A program made the translations under genes and the position numbers. From positions 4,712,001-4,776,000 of the forward strand of contig NZ_CP061281.1 in NCBI RefSeq assembly GCF_014621695.1: a stretch of 64,000 nucleotides of DNA, given 5' to 3'. Shown piece by piece: positions 48,801-56,955 of this stretch. Position 1 is the first letter of the stretch. Each line of letters starts with the position of its first letter. The DNA is from Streptomyces xanthii (GTDB lineage Bacteria > Actinomycetota > Actinomycetes > Streptomycetales > Streptomycetaceae). A model generated the notes under the pieces. The model ran no database searches and was not told where the DNA came from. It saw only the letters and a list, made by a program, of their open reading frames with translations.

Positions 48801-48962
48801 GCCGCCCGCGACGGCCGCGACGAGGCCGGAGGCGACGGCGGCGAGCGCGGTGCCCGCGGGGGCCGTCACCAGGACGTCGGCACCGGTGGCCGCGCGGCCC
48901 CCGCCAGGGGCCGCGTCCGGGCGCGTGCCCAGGGGGTCTACGACGGAAAGCCGGATCTGCAT
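45801..48962 (-). CDS. Soluble FHA-domain protein with EssC/FtsK-like ATPase domain
   Basis: The 1053-residue protein starts with a ubiquitin/FHA-like domain (residues 1-92), then a canonical phosphothreonine-binding FHA domain (104-200; VGRSADADVPLDDPDVSRLH, LGSTNGTRV). A long linker follows, then a region like the EssC/EccC front domain (LWERGPGHPEALAVRLGT, WSWLGWLPHVRPAHGQDCRL) and one FtsK/SpoIIIE-like ATPase unit. Its Walker A reads GPVGSGRTE, with Arg746 in place of lysine; Walker B is VVVVDDLDALL. No membrane helices are seen, unlike EssC. It is divergent from pkaA, so phosphorylated partners are a natural guess. True ATP hydrolysis is doubtful. Confidence 0.82.
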   Translation of the reverse strand: MQIRLSVVDPLGTRPDAAPGGGRAATGADVLVTAPAGTALAAVASGLVAAVAGGDAPSSVLYAGTERLDPQRCLLGEPPLTDGAVLSLGVPADPGPEPDAADAQLHVIAGPDAGGVHLLHGGQIRVGRSADADVPLDDPDVSRLHCAVTLTEDGRVTVADLGSTNGTRVDGRPVGERPVRLAPGALLRLGESALRVAVAGDAARPAPLRTAPDGEGHIRVTPPDASAQDPAGSSPDASTGHAYGDTSLGTPDAGPEPGVDRAPVVPGQGGAPDAERTPTGTPPRGTPVPRGPRKRGGLGRLLRRSAGRDEEDQHHEIHEPHVLRTPQFPGSPDSPGTHAALTGIVPAPRSESPGPAGAGRTWPDAAALLLTALGPGPRLWERGPGHPEALAVRLGTVDRTGPDGAAVLPAVPVTVGLAEAGALGLAGPRARLAGLARCALAQLAALHAPDRLEIVLISTDRARPVEQRLAEWSWLGWLPHVRPAHGQDCRLLLAYDREQAAARTGELLRRLDDHAAGFRPGRAPDAPGRPGDGDGDGVAVSTVVVVDGDPGAADLREATVRLAAEGAAAGIHVLCLAEAPAASPASPAEATYEAACAQSPAFRACGAVALLSGDVATALRLHRAAHGALVGHGTVATVDAVSLPWAERFARALAPLRTDAALAPGAGQPRVSAPLPRTARLLDELGLARATPASLMARWAAAADDQDALGGRVWTVLGAGPRGPVGVDLAAEGPHLLIEGPVGSGRTELLRSVAASLAAAERPDRLGIVLIDGRSDGQGGGGAERAEGLRVCTDLPHVTTHLAVNDPVRMREFAQSLSTELKRRAELTGRTQFGEWHLQRAVSGRMVAQRPAPAGPSGGGAGDLEAPPSSTLRLRPGAAREKKPVGASPLPRLVVVVDDLDALLAPPLGSPGRPAAGSVVRALEAVARDGERLGVHLVAAYASGGGPEWGASPVVRLDVPLGGAEDPAPGRGVLRALDGRETEFQAGRVTGRIPRTATQRPTVVALDWARMGDPPDRRPVRELGNGPTDLALLASALERAARSVSATEVPSLL

Positions 48963-49346
48963 CGCCGTCTGCGGTCCCTTCTGCGCGGGCGCCCGCGACG
49001 GGACAGCCCGCGGTCCCCCACCGCAGATCCCCCACCGCTACGGGCACGTCAGCCAGTGCTGTGAGGCATCCTCGCACTTGCCACCGACAACACGCCCGCC
49101 GCCCACCCGTAAGTGATCTTGATTGGTCGCGTCTGCCCGTAAAAGTTCCCTGGCGGCAACCGGCGGACCCGGGCACGCGTCTTCCTGTCGAACGGAAGTT
49201 TGTCGAGGCCGGGGGCGGAACCCGGCCAGGAGGCCGAAGATCGACAGTCGGTACTCCGTACGGCGCCACTACAGTGGGTCGGAACATCTGGGACCGGGCA
49301 GAAGCACCGGCAGACCAAGCAGACACCGATGCAGGGAGCGCATGAC
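48963..49346. other. Divergent promoter region between the FHA gene and pkaA
   Basis: These 384 bp hold both promoters. AT-richer elements occur at 49111-49150 (TTGATTGG, CCGTAAAAG) and TACAGT at 49270-49275, but no pair has good spacing. The long frames crossing it lack a ribosome site before pkaA's GTG. Confidence 0.45.
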
Positions 49347-50972
49347 GTGCGGCCGGTAGGCAGCAAGTACCTGCTCGAGGAGCCGCTCGGACGCGGCGCC
49401 ACGGGCACCGTCTGGCGAGCCCGCCAGCGCGAGACCGCGGGCGCCGAGGCGGCCGTCGCCGGCCAGCCCGGTGAGACCGTCGCCATCAAGGTCCTCAAGG
49501 AGGAGCTGGCGAACGACGCGGACGTGGTGATGCGCTTCCTGCGCGAACGCTCCGTCCTGCTCCGCCTCACGCACCCGAACATCGTCCGCACCCGCGACCT
49601 GGTCGTCGAGGGCGAGCTGCTCGCCCTCGTCATGGACCTGGTCGACGGCCCGGACCTGCACCGCTACCTGCGGGAGAACGGACCGTTCTCCCCGGTCGCC
49701 GCCTCCCTGCTGACCGCGCAGATCGCCGACGCGCTCGCCGCTAGCCACGCCGACGGCGTCGTGCACCGCGACCTGAAGCCCGCGAACGTGCTGCTCAAGC
49801 AGGACGACGCCGGCATGCACCCGATGCTGACCGACTTCGGCATCGCCCGCCTCGCCGACTCCCCGGGCCTGACCCGCACCCACGAGTTCGTCGGCACGCC
49901 CGCGTACGTCGCCCCGGAGTCCGCCGAGGGCCGCCCGCAGACCAGCGCCGTCGACGTCTACGGCGCCGGCATCCTGCTCTACGAGCTCGTCACCGGCCGC
50001 CCGCCCTTCGCCGGCGGCAGCGCCCTCGAAGTGCTCCACCAGCACCTCAGCTCCGAGCCACGCCGCCCCTCGACGGTCCCCGACCCGCTGTGGACGGTCA
50101 TCGAGCGCTGCCTGCGCAAGAACCCGGACGAGCGGCCCAGCGCCGAGAACCTGGCGCGCGGCCTGCGCGCGGTCGCCGAGGGCATCGGCGTGCACGCGAA
50201 CAGCGCGCAGATCGCCGCCGCCGAGGGCGTCGGCGCCCTCCTCGCCCCGGACCCGCGCCCGGCCCAGGTCCCCGACGCCCCGGGCGCCGCCGACCCCACC
50301 CAGGTCCTGCCGAGCAACGCGGCGGCGACCAACCCGGCGAACGCCGCAGCGTACGACCCGAACGCGGCGACGAGCGTCATGCAGCAGCAGCCCGGCGGCG
50401 CCGCCGACCCGACGGCCGTCCTGCCGCCGGTCCCGCAGGACCCGCCGCAGCAGCAGGCGATGCCGGACGCGTGGGGCAACCAGCTGCGCGCGGCCCGCGA
50501 CCGCAACGAGCAGACGCAGGTCCAGCAGTACATCGACCCCGACCAGGACCCGCTGCGCCGCCGCCGTCCCCAGCGCCAGGTGGCCCGCCCGCAGCAGGAG
50601 CCGCGCAGGCCGCAGCAGCAGTACGCGCCCCAGGCGCAGCCCCAGCAGCAGCCGCAGCGGTACGCGCCCCAGGCCCCGCAGCAGCAGCAGTACGCGCCGC
50701 CGCAGCCGCCGCCCCAGCAGGCGCGGCCGCCGCGCGAGCCGCGTCAGCGCAGCGCCAACCCGATGAAGATCCCCGGCCTCGGCTGCCTCAAGGGCTGCCT
50801 GTTCATGGTCGTCATGCTCTTCGTCGTGAGCTGGCTGGTGTGGGAGTTCACCCCGCTCCAGGACTGGATCGGCACCGGCAAGGGCTACTGGGCCCAGCTG
50901 TCCGACTGGTTCTCGACGGTCACCGGCTGGATCGGTGACCTCGGCTCCAGCGGCGGTTCGGGCGGCGCCTGA
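49347..50972 (+). CDS. pkaA: Serine/threonine protein kinase PkaA
   Basis: The 541-residue Hanks-type kinase has a catalytic domain at residues 8-275: G-loop GRGATGTVW, lysine in VAIKVLKEEL, catalytic HRDLKPANVL, metal-binding DFG, and APE (VAPESAEG). A 200-residue Ala/Pro/Gln-rich linker follows (QQQPQRYAPQAPQQQQYAPP). A single membrane helix (FMVVMLFVVSWLVWEF, near residues 487-502) precedes a 40-residue outer tail with no PASTA repeats. The GTG at 49347 is preceded by AGGGAG; an in-frame ATG at 49329 is the alternative. In S. coelicolor the pkaA-pkaB-prfB order is the same, from memory. It is divergent from the FHA protein, a likely phospho-dependent partner. Confidence 0.93.
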   Translation: MRPVGSKYLLEEPLGRGATGTVWRARQRETAGAEAAVAGQPGETVAIKVLKEELANDADVVMRFLRERSVLLRLTHPNIVRTRDLVVEGELLALVMDLVDGPDLHRYLRENGPFSPVAASLLTAQIADALAASHADGVVHRDLKPANVLLKQDDAGMHPMLTDFGIARLADSPGLTRTHEFVGTPAYVAPESAEGRPQTSAVDVYGAGILLYELVTGRPPFAGGSALEVLHQHLSSEPRRPSTVPDPLWTVIERCLRKNPDERPSAENLARGLRAVAEGIGVHANSAQIAAAEGVGALLAPDPRPAQVPDAPGAADPTQVLPSNAAATNPANAAAYDPNAATSVMQQQPGGAADPTAVLPPVPQDPPQQQAMPDAWGNQLRAARDRNEQTQVQQYIDPDQDPLRRRRPQRQVARPQQEPRRPQQQYAPQAQPQQQPQRYAPQAPQQQQYAPPQPPPQQARPPREPRQRSANPMKIPGLGCLKGCLFMVVMLFVVSWLVWEFTPLQDWIGTGKGYWAQLSDWFSTVTGWIGDLGSSGGSGGA

Positions 50973-51117
50973 GCCGCCCCGGACCCCCGCCGAGACCCCG
51001 CCGGGGCGACGATGTTGGAGATTTGTCGACATCCAGCGGGTGATTTCCGCCGCTGATGCGTTGGTCGGCGCCCGAGCCGCGTAGCTTGGGCGCCAACACG
51101 CGTCTGTAGGAGCAGTC

Positions 51118-52356
51118 TTGGCACGGAAGATCGGCAGCCGGTACACCGCCCACCAGATCCTGGGCCGCGGCAGCGCGGGCACGGTGTGGCTCGGCGAGGG
51201 GCCCGACGGGCCCGTCGCCATCAAACTGCTGCGCGAGGACCTCGCCTCCGACCAGGAGCTGGTCGGCCGCTTCGTCCAGGAGCGCACCGCCCTGCTGAGC
51301 CTCGACCACGCGCGCGTGGTCGGCGTCCACGACCTGGTGGTGGACGGCAACGACCTCGCGCTGGTCATGGACCTGATCCGCGGCACCGACCTGCGCACCC
51401 GCCTCGACCGCGAGCGCCGCCTCGCCCCCGAGGCCGCCGTCGCCATCGCGGCCGACGTCGCCGAGGGCCTGGCCGCCGCGCACGCCGCCGGCATCGTCCA
51501 CCGCGACGTCAAGCCGGAGAACATCCTCCTGGACATGCAGGGCCCGCTCGGCCCCGGCGGCGCCCACCCCGCCCTGCTCACCGACTTCGGCGTCGCCAAG
51601 CTGATCGACACCCCGCGCCGCACCCGCGCCTCCAAGGTCGTCGGCACCCCCGACTACCTCGCCCCCGAGATCATCGAGGGCCTCCCGCCGCGCGCCGCCG
51701 TCGACATCTACGCCCTCGCCACCGTCCTCTACGAGCTGCTCGCCGGCTTCACCCCCTTCGGCGGCGGCCACCCCGGCGCGATCCTGCGCCGGCACGTCAC
51801 CGAGACCGTCGTGCCGCTGCCCGGCATCCCCGACGAGCTGTGGCAGCTCCTGGTCCAGTGCCTCGCCAAGGCCCCCGCCTCCCGGCTGCGCGCCTCCGAG
51901 CTGGCCGTCCGGCTGCGCGAGCTCCAGCCGCTGCTCGTCGGCATGGCCCCGCTCGACGTCGACGAGCCCGACGCCGACCCCGCGCCGGAGGAGCAGGAGG
52001 CCGCCGCGGAGGGGCCCGAGCGGCCAACCGCCCCGCGCCGCGGCGCCGTCCCGCTGGTCCCCGGCGCTGCCTCCGCGGACTCCAACCGCGACACCCACAC
52101 CTCCATGCGCGTCCCGGCCCCGGACGAGCTGGCCGGCGGCGCCCGCGGCACCGCCCGCGCCCCCCGCGCGTCCGGCGCCCCGCGCCCCGGTTCGGCGCGC
52201 AACCGCTCCTCGGCCCGGCGTCGCCGCCTCACGTTCGGTGTCGCCGGAGCCGTCCTGGTCCTGGCCGTGGGCGGCGGCATATGGGCGGCCGGTTCCTCCG
52301 GCTCGGACGAGGGCCCGCCGACGGACAGCAACAATTCGGCTCCGGCCCACCCGTGA
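51118..52356 (+). CDS. pkaB: Serine/threonine protein kinase PkaB
   Basis: The 412-residue kinase has G-loop GRGSAGTVWLG, lysine in PVAIKLLRED, HRDVKPENIL, DFG and APE (LAPEIIEG). The catalytic domain is followed by an acidic then Ala/Arg-rich linker. A single membrane helix (FGVAGAVLVLAVGGGIWAAG, near residue 375) leaves a short outer tail. The start is TTG at 51118, an infrequent codon, with TAGGAG 5 nt upstream; no ATG or GTG with a site is closer. It lies 145 bp after pkaA and 44 bp before prfB. PkaA and PkaB share the same layout and probably arose by duplication. Confidence 0.93.
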   Translation: MARKIGSRYTAHQILGRGSAGTVWLGEGPDGPVAIKLLREDLASDQELVGRFVQERTALLSLDHARVVGVHDLVVDGNDLALVMDLIRGTDLRTRLDRERRLAPEAAVAIAADVAEGLAAAHAAGIVHRDVKPENILLDMQGPLGPGGAHPALLTDFGVAKLIDTPRRTRASKVVGTPDYLAPEIIEGLPPRAAVDIYALATVLYELLAGFTPFGGGHPGAILRRHVTETVVPLPGIPDELWQLLVQCLAKAPASRLRASELAVRLRELQPLLVGMAPLDVDEPDADPAPEEQEAAAEGPERPTAPRRGAVPLVPGAASADSNRDTHTSMRVPAPDELAGGARGTARAPRASGAPRPGSARNRSSARRRRLTFGVAGAVLVLAVGGGIWAAGSSGSDEGPPTDSNNSAPAHP

Positions 52357-52388
52357 GGCACCGGGAACGGATCACTTGCACCAGCCGT

Positions 52389-52394
52389 TAGGCT
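52389..52394 (+). promoter_or_regulatory. -10 hexamer of a likely leaderless promoter (prfB)
   Basis: TAGGCT, then 6 nt and the GTG at 52401. It lies within a perfect palindrome CCAGCC-GTTA-GGCTGG (52381-52396), which could also bind a regulator or fold in read-through RNA. Confidence 0.5.
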
Positions 52395-52400
52395 GGTCCT

Positions 52401-53507
52401 GTGGCAGTCGTCGATGTTTCCGAAGAGCTGAAGTCCCTCTCCTCGACCATGGAGTCGATCGAGGCCGTCCTGGACCTCGACAAGCTGAGGGCAGATATCG
52501 CCGTGCTCGAGGAGCAGGCGGCCGCGCCGTCCCTGTGGGACGACCCGGAAGAGGCGCAGAAGATCACCAGCAAGCTGAGCCACCTCCAGGCGGAGGTGCG
52601 CAAGGCCGAGGCCCTGCGTGGCCGGATCGACGACCTCTCCGTCCTCTTCGAGATGGCCGAGGAGGAGGACGACCCGGACACCCGCGCCGAGGCGGAGTCC
52701 GAGCTGACCTCCGTCAAGAAGGCGCTGGACGAGATGGAAGTCCGTACGCTCCTGAGCGGCGAGTACGACTCCCGCGAGGCGCTGGTCAACATCCGCGCCG
52801 AGGCCGGCGGCGTCGACGCCGCGGACTTCGCCGAGCAGCTGCAGCGCATGTACCTGCGCTGGGCCGAGCGCCACGGCTACAAGACGGAGGTCTACGAGAC
52901 CTCGTACGCGGAAGAGGCCGGCATCAAGTCGACCACCTTCGCCGTCCAGGTCCCGTACGCCTACGGCACGCTCTCCGTCGAGCAGGGCACGCACCGCCTG
53001 GTGCGCATCTCCCCGTTCGACAACCAGGGCCGCCGCCAGACGTCCTTCGCCGGCGTCGAGGTGCTGCCCGTCGTCGAGCAGACCGACCACGTCGAGATCG
53101 ACGAGTCGGACCTGCGCATCGACGTCTACCGTTCCTCGGGCCCCGGCGGCCAGGGCGTGAACACGACGGACTCCGCGGTCCGTCTGACCCACATCCCCAC
53201 CGGCATCGTCGTCTCCTGTCAGAACGAGCGCTCGCAGATCCAGAACAAGGCCACGGCCATGAACGTTCTGCAGGCGAAGCTGCTCGAGCGCCAGCGCCAG
53301 GAGGAGCGGGCCAAGATGGACGCCCTCAAGGGCGACGGCGGCAGCTCGTGGGGTAACCAGATGCGGTCCTACGTCCTGCACCCGTACCAGATGGTCAAGG
53401 ACCTGCGCACCGAGTTCGAGGTCGGCAACCCGCAGTCCGTGCTCGACGGCGAGATCGACGGCTTCCTCGAGGCCGGAATTCGCTGGCGCAAGCAGCAGGA
53501 GAAGTAA
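52401..53507 (+). CDS. prfB: Peptide chain release factor 2
   Basis: The 368-residue RF2 recognises UGA and UAA stops. It has the stop-codon tripeptide SPF ([18 protein letters not shown]) and the catalytic GGQ loop ([18 protein letters not shown]). The N-terminal coiled-coil domain ([20 protein letters not shown]) is standard. The frame is continuous from the GTG start; the in-frame TGA and programmed frameshift of E. coli prfB are absent. It sits downstream of pkaB, but its own -10 hexamer 6 nt before the start suggests separate, leaderless transcription. A hairpin terminator follows. Confidence 0.98.
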   Translation: MAVVDVSEELKSLSSTMESIEAVLDLDKLRADIAVLEEQAAAPSLWDDPEEAQKITSKLSHLQAEVRKAEALRGRIDDLSVLFEMAEEEDDPDTRAEAESELTSVKKALDEMEVRTLLSGEYDSREALVNIRAEAGGVDAADFAEQLQRMYLRWAERHGYKTEVYETSYAEEAGIKSTTFAVQVPYAYGTLSVEQGTHRLVRISPFDNQGRRQTSFAGVEVLPVVEQTDHVEIDESDLRIDVYRSSGPGGQGVNTTDSAVRLTHIPTGIVVSCQNERSQIQNKATAMNVLQAKLLERQRQEERAKMDALKGDGGSSWGNQMRSYVLHPYQMVKDLRTEFEVGNPQSVLDGEIDGFLEAGIRWRKQQEK

Positions 53508-53535
53508 GCGCCGGTTCCCGCCGCTTTATCGACAA

Positions 53536-53566
53536 GACAACTGCCGCCTCAAGGGCGGCAGTTGTC
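53536..53566 (+). terminator. Terminator after prfB
   Basis: Perfect 13-bp stem GACAACTGCCGCC / GGCGGCAGTTGTC with a 5-nt loop TCAAG, followed by ATTTA. Confidence 0.88.
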
Positions 53567-53800
53567 ATTTACGGCACTTTCACATATCCGTTCCCCTGTC
53601 GAACCGTCCGATATGGGGCATCGCGTACGCAAACCGCCTTGACGCTGATCGCAAAACTGGGAAGGGTTGCGCGCGGCATGCGTATTCAGTGGGACGCGTG
53701 TGAACGGGGGCGGGTCGTACGAAGGCCTCTGCTGCCCCTGTCCGAGCGCGCGGCCCTGGCGCTGCTCCATTGACGATTGGCTACTGGGGGTAGCAGACAG

Positions 53801-54643
53801 ATGACCAAGAAGACGCGGATCCGTGTGGCGCGGATAGCCGCTGGTGCGGTGATCGCCGCTGGCGCGTCGCTGACCGCCGCGGGCGCCGCCTCCGCCGCTG
53901 ACGTGAACATCGGCATCCTCGGCCTCGACGCGAACGTTCACGCCGGTGACGACGGTCTCGGTGTGGATGTCGGCCTGGACGAGGGCGACACCGACGGCGG
54001 TACCACCGGTGGAGACGACTGCCCGGCCGGCATCTGCGCCGACGGCGGTACGACCGACGGTGGGACCACGGACGGTGGTACGACTGACGGTGGCACCACC
54101 GATGGTGGCACCACCGATGGCGGGACCACGGACGGCGGGACCACCGACGGTGGGACCACGGACGGTGGTACGACTGACGGTGGCACCACCGACGGCGGCA
54201 CCACCGATGGCGGCACGACCGATGGTGGCACCACGGACGGCGGCACCACCGACGGCGGCAACCAGAACGGTGGCGGCAACGGGAACGGTGGCTCCGGCAA
54301 CGGCGGCAACCAGAACGGTGGCGGCAACGGCAACGGCGGCTCGGGCGACAACGGCGGCGGCAACGGCGGTGGCTCGTCCACCGGCGGTGACAACACCAAC
54401 CCCGACGGCAACAACAACCCCGTCGAGCAGGGCGGCCAGTCCGAGGACGGCCTGAACGACACGGGCTCCGCCCCGGCCCAGCAGACCGGCAACGGCACCG
54501 GCAAGGACTCGAACGGCGAGCTCGCCGAGACCGGTTCCTCCGGCACCACCATCCTGCTGATCGGCGCCGCGACGATGATCGCGGGCGGTGTGGGCTTCCG
54601 CCTGCTGCCGCGCCTCGCCGGCAACCGCGGCGCCGCTGCGTGA
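53801..54643 (+). CDS. Sortase-anchored surface protein with DGGTT repeats
   Basis: The 280-residue protein has a signal peptide (RIAAGAVIAAGASLTAAGAA, cleavage near ASA-AD), a short acidic head (VNIGILGLDANVHAGDDG) and a single CPAGIC motif. The 14 perfect DGGTT units span residues 81-150. An Asn/Gly-rich spacer, the sorting motif LAETG, a membrane helix and an RLLPRLAGNRG tail complete it. LAXTG is the motif used by class E sortases in Streptomyces. The repeat zone probably forms an extended stalk holding a small domain away from the wall. A possible promoter is TTGACG (53639-53644) with AAGGGT 17 nt later, giving a leader over 120 nt. No sortase gene is in the window. Confidence 0.88.
   Translation: MTKKTRIRVARIAAGAVIAAGASLTAAGAASAADVNIGILGLDANVHAGDDGLGVDVGLDEGDTDGGTTGGDDCPAGICADGGTTDGGTTDGGTTDGGTTDGGTTDGGTTDGGTTDGGTTDGGTTDGGTTDGGTTDGGTTDGGTTDGGTTDGGNQNGGGNGNGGSGNGGNQNGGGNGNGGSGDNGGGNGGGSSTGGDNTNPDGNNNPVEQGGQSEDGLNDTGSAPAQQTGNGTGKDSNGELAETGSSGTTILLIGAATMIAGGVGFRLLPRLAGNRGAAA
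54041..54250 (+). repeat. Fourteen tandem 15-bp units encoding DGGTT
   Basis: Each unit is GACGGHGGHACNACH-like with mixed third positions, so the protein repeat is exact while the DNA repeat has diverged at wobble sites. Length is probably variable between strains. Confidence 0.9.
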
Positions 54644-54675
54644 GCTGACGCTCACCGCGCGCACACGGCATGACG

Positions 54676-54707
54676 AAGGGCCCGGAGCCGCACGGCTCCG
54701 GGCCCTT
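54676..54707. terminator. Bidirectional terminator
   Basis: AAGGGCCCGGAGCC and its perfect complement, 4-nt loop GCAC, between convergent stops at 54643 and 54730; followed by TTCC. Confidence 0.85.
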
Positions 54708-54729
54708 TCCGTCGTCTTCCGCGTCCCCG

Positions 54730-54924
54730 CTACACGGGCTGGTGCGCCGCGAGCAGCGCCACGGCCGCGATCAGCACGGCGAGCAGGGCGATCAGCGCCA
54801 TCGGGGTGAGTCCGGACAGCGGGTTCTCCTGCTGGAGCCGCTCGCGGTTCGCCCGGCACACGGGGCAGCGGCCCTCGCTCACGGGCGCCGCGCAGTTCGC
54901 GCACACCAACCGGTCATAGGTCAT
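54730..54924 (-). CDS. Small zinc-ribbon membrane protein (64 aa)
   Basis: The protein begins MTYDRLVCANCAAPVSEGRC, has four cysteines as CxxC and CxxC (Cys8, Cys11, Cys20, Cys23), then a linker and one C-terminal membrane helix (PMALIALLAVLIAAVALLAA). GAGGAGG precedes the ATG at 54924. It fits a tail-anchored zinc-ribbon protein. It is conserved, as far as I recall, next to ftsE in Streptomyces; function unknown. Confidence 0.82.
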   Translation of the reverse strand: MTYDRLVCANCAAPVSEGRCPVCRANRERLQQENPLSGLTPMALIALLAVLIAAVALLAAHQPV

Positions 54925-55190
54925 GCGCCGTCCTCCTCACGCGCGGCGGAGCCGGCCGTCCACATACCCACTGGTTCTCTCCGCTCAACGCCTCGGGAAA
55001 CGCGACCGTTCCCCCTACCACTGTGCCAGTTTCCGGGATTTTCGGCGCGCCTCGGTCCACAGAGCGGCCCTGACCGGCTACGGGGTGGACAAAAGCGGCG
55101 CCTCGCCGGCCGTGCACCAGGACAAAACGCGCAACCGGGGACGGCGCCTGCACGCCGCCTCCCCATTCGCGTATGGTCACGCACACCGAG

Positions 55191-55211
55191 GGGGTGTCTC
55201 GGACACCCCCG
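55191..55211 (+). promoter_or_regulatory. Hairpin in the ftsE leader
   Basis: GGGGGTGT, loop CTCGG and ACACCCCC form a perfect 8-bp stem 33 bp before the ftsE start and 12 bp after a TATGGT -10-like hexamer (55173-55178). It may attenuate or protect the message. The rest of the 320-bp gap 54925-55244 shows no gene. Confidence 0.45.
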
Positions 55212-55244
55212 CCCCCGACGCCCCCGAAGCTCCGAGGCGCACCA

Positions 55245-55934
55245 GTGATCCGATTCGACAACGTCTCCAAGGTCTACCCCAAGCAGACCCGGCCCGCTCT
55301 CAGGGATGTCTCCCTGGAGGTCGAGCGCGGTGAGTTCGTCTTCCTGGTCGGCTCGTCCGGCTCCGGCAAGTCCACGTTCCTGCGGCTGATCCTGCGCGAG
55401 GAGCGGTGCAGCCACGGCCAGGTGCACGTCCTGGGCAAGGACCTGGGCCGCGTCTCCAACTGGAAGGTCCCGCAGATCCGCCGCCAGCTCGGCACGGTCT
55501 TCCAGGACTTCCGGCTGCTGCCCAACAAGACGGTCGGCGAGAACGTGGCCTTCGCGCAGGAGGTCATCGGCAAGTCCCGCGGCGAGATCCGCAAGTCCGT
55601 GCCCCAGGTGCTCGACCTCGTCGGCCTCGGCGGCAAGGAGGAGCGCATGCCCGGTGAGCTCTCCGGTGGTGAGCAGCAGCGCGTGGCCATCGCCCGCGCC
55701 TTCGTGAACCGCCCCAAGCTGCTGATCGCGGACGAGCCGACGGGCAACCTCGACCCGCAGACCTCGGTCGGCATCATGAAGCTGCTCGACCGCATCAACC
55801 GCACGGGCACCACCGTGGTGATGGCCACCCACGACCAGAACATCGTGGACCAGATGCGCAAGCGCGTCATCGAGCTGGAGAAGGGCCGCCTCGTCCGCGA
55901 CCAGGCACGCGGCGTCTACGGCTACCAGCACTGA
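55245..55934 (+). CDS. ftsE: Cell division ATPase FtsE
   Basis: The 229-residue ABC ATPase has Walker [10 protein letters not shown], signature [15 protein letters not shown], Walker [14 protein letters not shown] and H-loop ATHD. With FtsX it forms a membrane complex that activates cell-wall hydrolases during division. The start is GTG at 55245 with GAGG 7 nt before it; a longer frame to 55173 has no site and would include the leader hairpin. ftsX follows 38 bp downstream in the same operon. Confidence 0.97.
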   Translation: MIRFDNVSKVYPKQTRPALRDVSLEVERGEFVFLVGSSGSGKSTFLRLILREERCSHGQVHVLGKDLGRVSNWKVPQIRRQLGTVFQDFRLLPNKTVGENVAFAQEVIGKSRGEIRKSVPQVLDLVGLGGKEERMPGELSGGEQQRVAIARAFVNRPKLLIADEPTGNLDPQTSVGIMKLLDRINRTGTTVVMATHDQNIVDQMRKRVIELEKGRLVRDQARGVYGYQH

Positions 55935-55972
55935 GAAGTACCGAGAGAAGCTGCGAAAGGCTCAGTTAGCGC

Positions 55973-56890
55973 ATGCGTGCCCAATTCGTCCTGTCGGAGA
56001 TCGGCGTCGGTCTCCGCCGCAATCTCACGATGACCTTCGCCGTCATCATCTCGGTGGCCCTCTCGCTCGCCCTGTTCGGCGGCTCGCTCCTGATGAGTGA
56101 TCAGGTCAACCAGATGAAGGGCTACTGGTACGACAAGGTCAACGTCTCGATCTTCCTGTGCAACAAGGGAGACGCCGAGTCGGACCCGAACTGTGCCAAG
56201 GGCCCCGTCACCGCGGACCAGAAGAAGCAGATCGTCGCCGATCTGGAGAAGATGCCCGTCGTCGACAAGGTGGCGCACGAGTCGCAGGACGACGCGTACA
56301 AGCACTACAAGGAGCAGTTCGGCGACTCCCCGCTGGCCAGTTCGCTGACCCCGGACCAGCTGCAGGAGTCGTACCGGATCAAGCTGAAGGACCCGGAGAA
56401 GTACGAGGTCATCGCGACCGCGTTCAACGGGCGGCCCGGCGTGCAGTCCGTGCAGGACCAGAAGGGCGTCCTCGACAACCTCTTCCGGCTGCTCGGCTAC
56501 CTGAACGTCGCGGCGGGCGCCGTGATGGCCGTGATGCTCGTCGTCGCGCTGCTGCTGATCGTCAACACCGTGCGGGTGTCCGCGTTCAGCCGCCGCCGCG
56601 AGACCGGCATCATGCGGCTCGTCGGCGCGTCCGGCTTCTACATCCAGGCCCCGTTCATCATGGAGGCCGCGGTCGCCGGACTCATCGGCGGCGGCATCGC
56701 CTGCGTGTTCCTGGCGGCCGGTCAGTACTTCGTGATCGACAACGGCGTCGCCCTGTCGGACAAGCTGCAGCTCATCAACTTCATCGGCTGGGACGCGGTG
56801 CTGACCAAGCTGCCGCTGATCCTCGCGGTGAGCGTGCTGATGCCGGCGCTGGCGGCGTTCGTCGCGCTGCGCAAGTACCTGAAGGTGTGA
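55973..56890 (+). CDS. ftsX: Cell division permease-like protein FtsX
   Basis: The 305-residue protein has four membrane helices: one near residue 25 (LTMTFAVIISVALSLALFGG), then a large extracytoplasmic loop (residues 45-175, with YWYDKVNVSIFLCNKGD), and three near the C-terminus (GAVMAVMLVVALLLIVNTVR, FIMEAAVAGLIGGGIACVF, LILAVSVLMPALAAFVAL). The outer loop is where FtsX contacts peptidoglycan hydrolases or their adaptors. Two loop cysteines (IFLCNKGDAESDPNCAKG) could form a disulfide. A perfect terminator follows, so ftsEX is a two-gene operon. Confidence 0.97.
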   Translation: MRAQFVLSEIGVGLRRNLTMTFAVIISVALSLALFGGSLLMSDQVNQMKGYWYDKVNVSIFLCNKGDAESDPNCAKGPVTADQKKQIVADLEKMPVVDKVAHESQDDAYKHYKEQFGDSPLASSLTPDQLQESYRIKLKDPEKYEVIATAFNGRPGVQSVQDQKGVLDNLFRLLGYLNVAAGAVMAVMLVVALLLIVNTVRVSAFSRRRETGIMRLVGASGFYIQAPFIMEAAVAGLIGGGIACVFLAAGQYFVIDNGVALSDKLQLINFIGWDAVLTKLPLILAVSVLMPALAAFVALRKYLKV

Positions 56891-56909
56891 CGAGAGTCCC
56901 CCGCGAACA

Positions 56910-56946
56910 GAAGCGCCGTACGGGTCAACTTTCCGTACGGCGCTTC
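56910..56946 (+). terminator. Terminator after ftsX
   Basis: Perfect 14-bp stem GAAGCGCCGTACGG / CCGTACGGCGCTTC with a 9-nt loop. Confidence 0.85.
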
Positions 56947-56955
56947 GCGTTGTCC

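Noticed and set aside
45801..48962. Active ESX/type VII secretion locus
   Set aside because: No WXG100 proteins, EccB, EccD or EccE are adjacent and the EssC-like protein has no membrane helices.
52401..52500. Programmed frameshift in prfB
   Set aside because: The frame is continuous from GTG and has no internal TGA, so no frameshift is needed.
54041..54250. CRISPR-like array
   Set aside because: The 15-bp units are in frame, have no spacers, and encode DGGTT in a surface protein.
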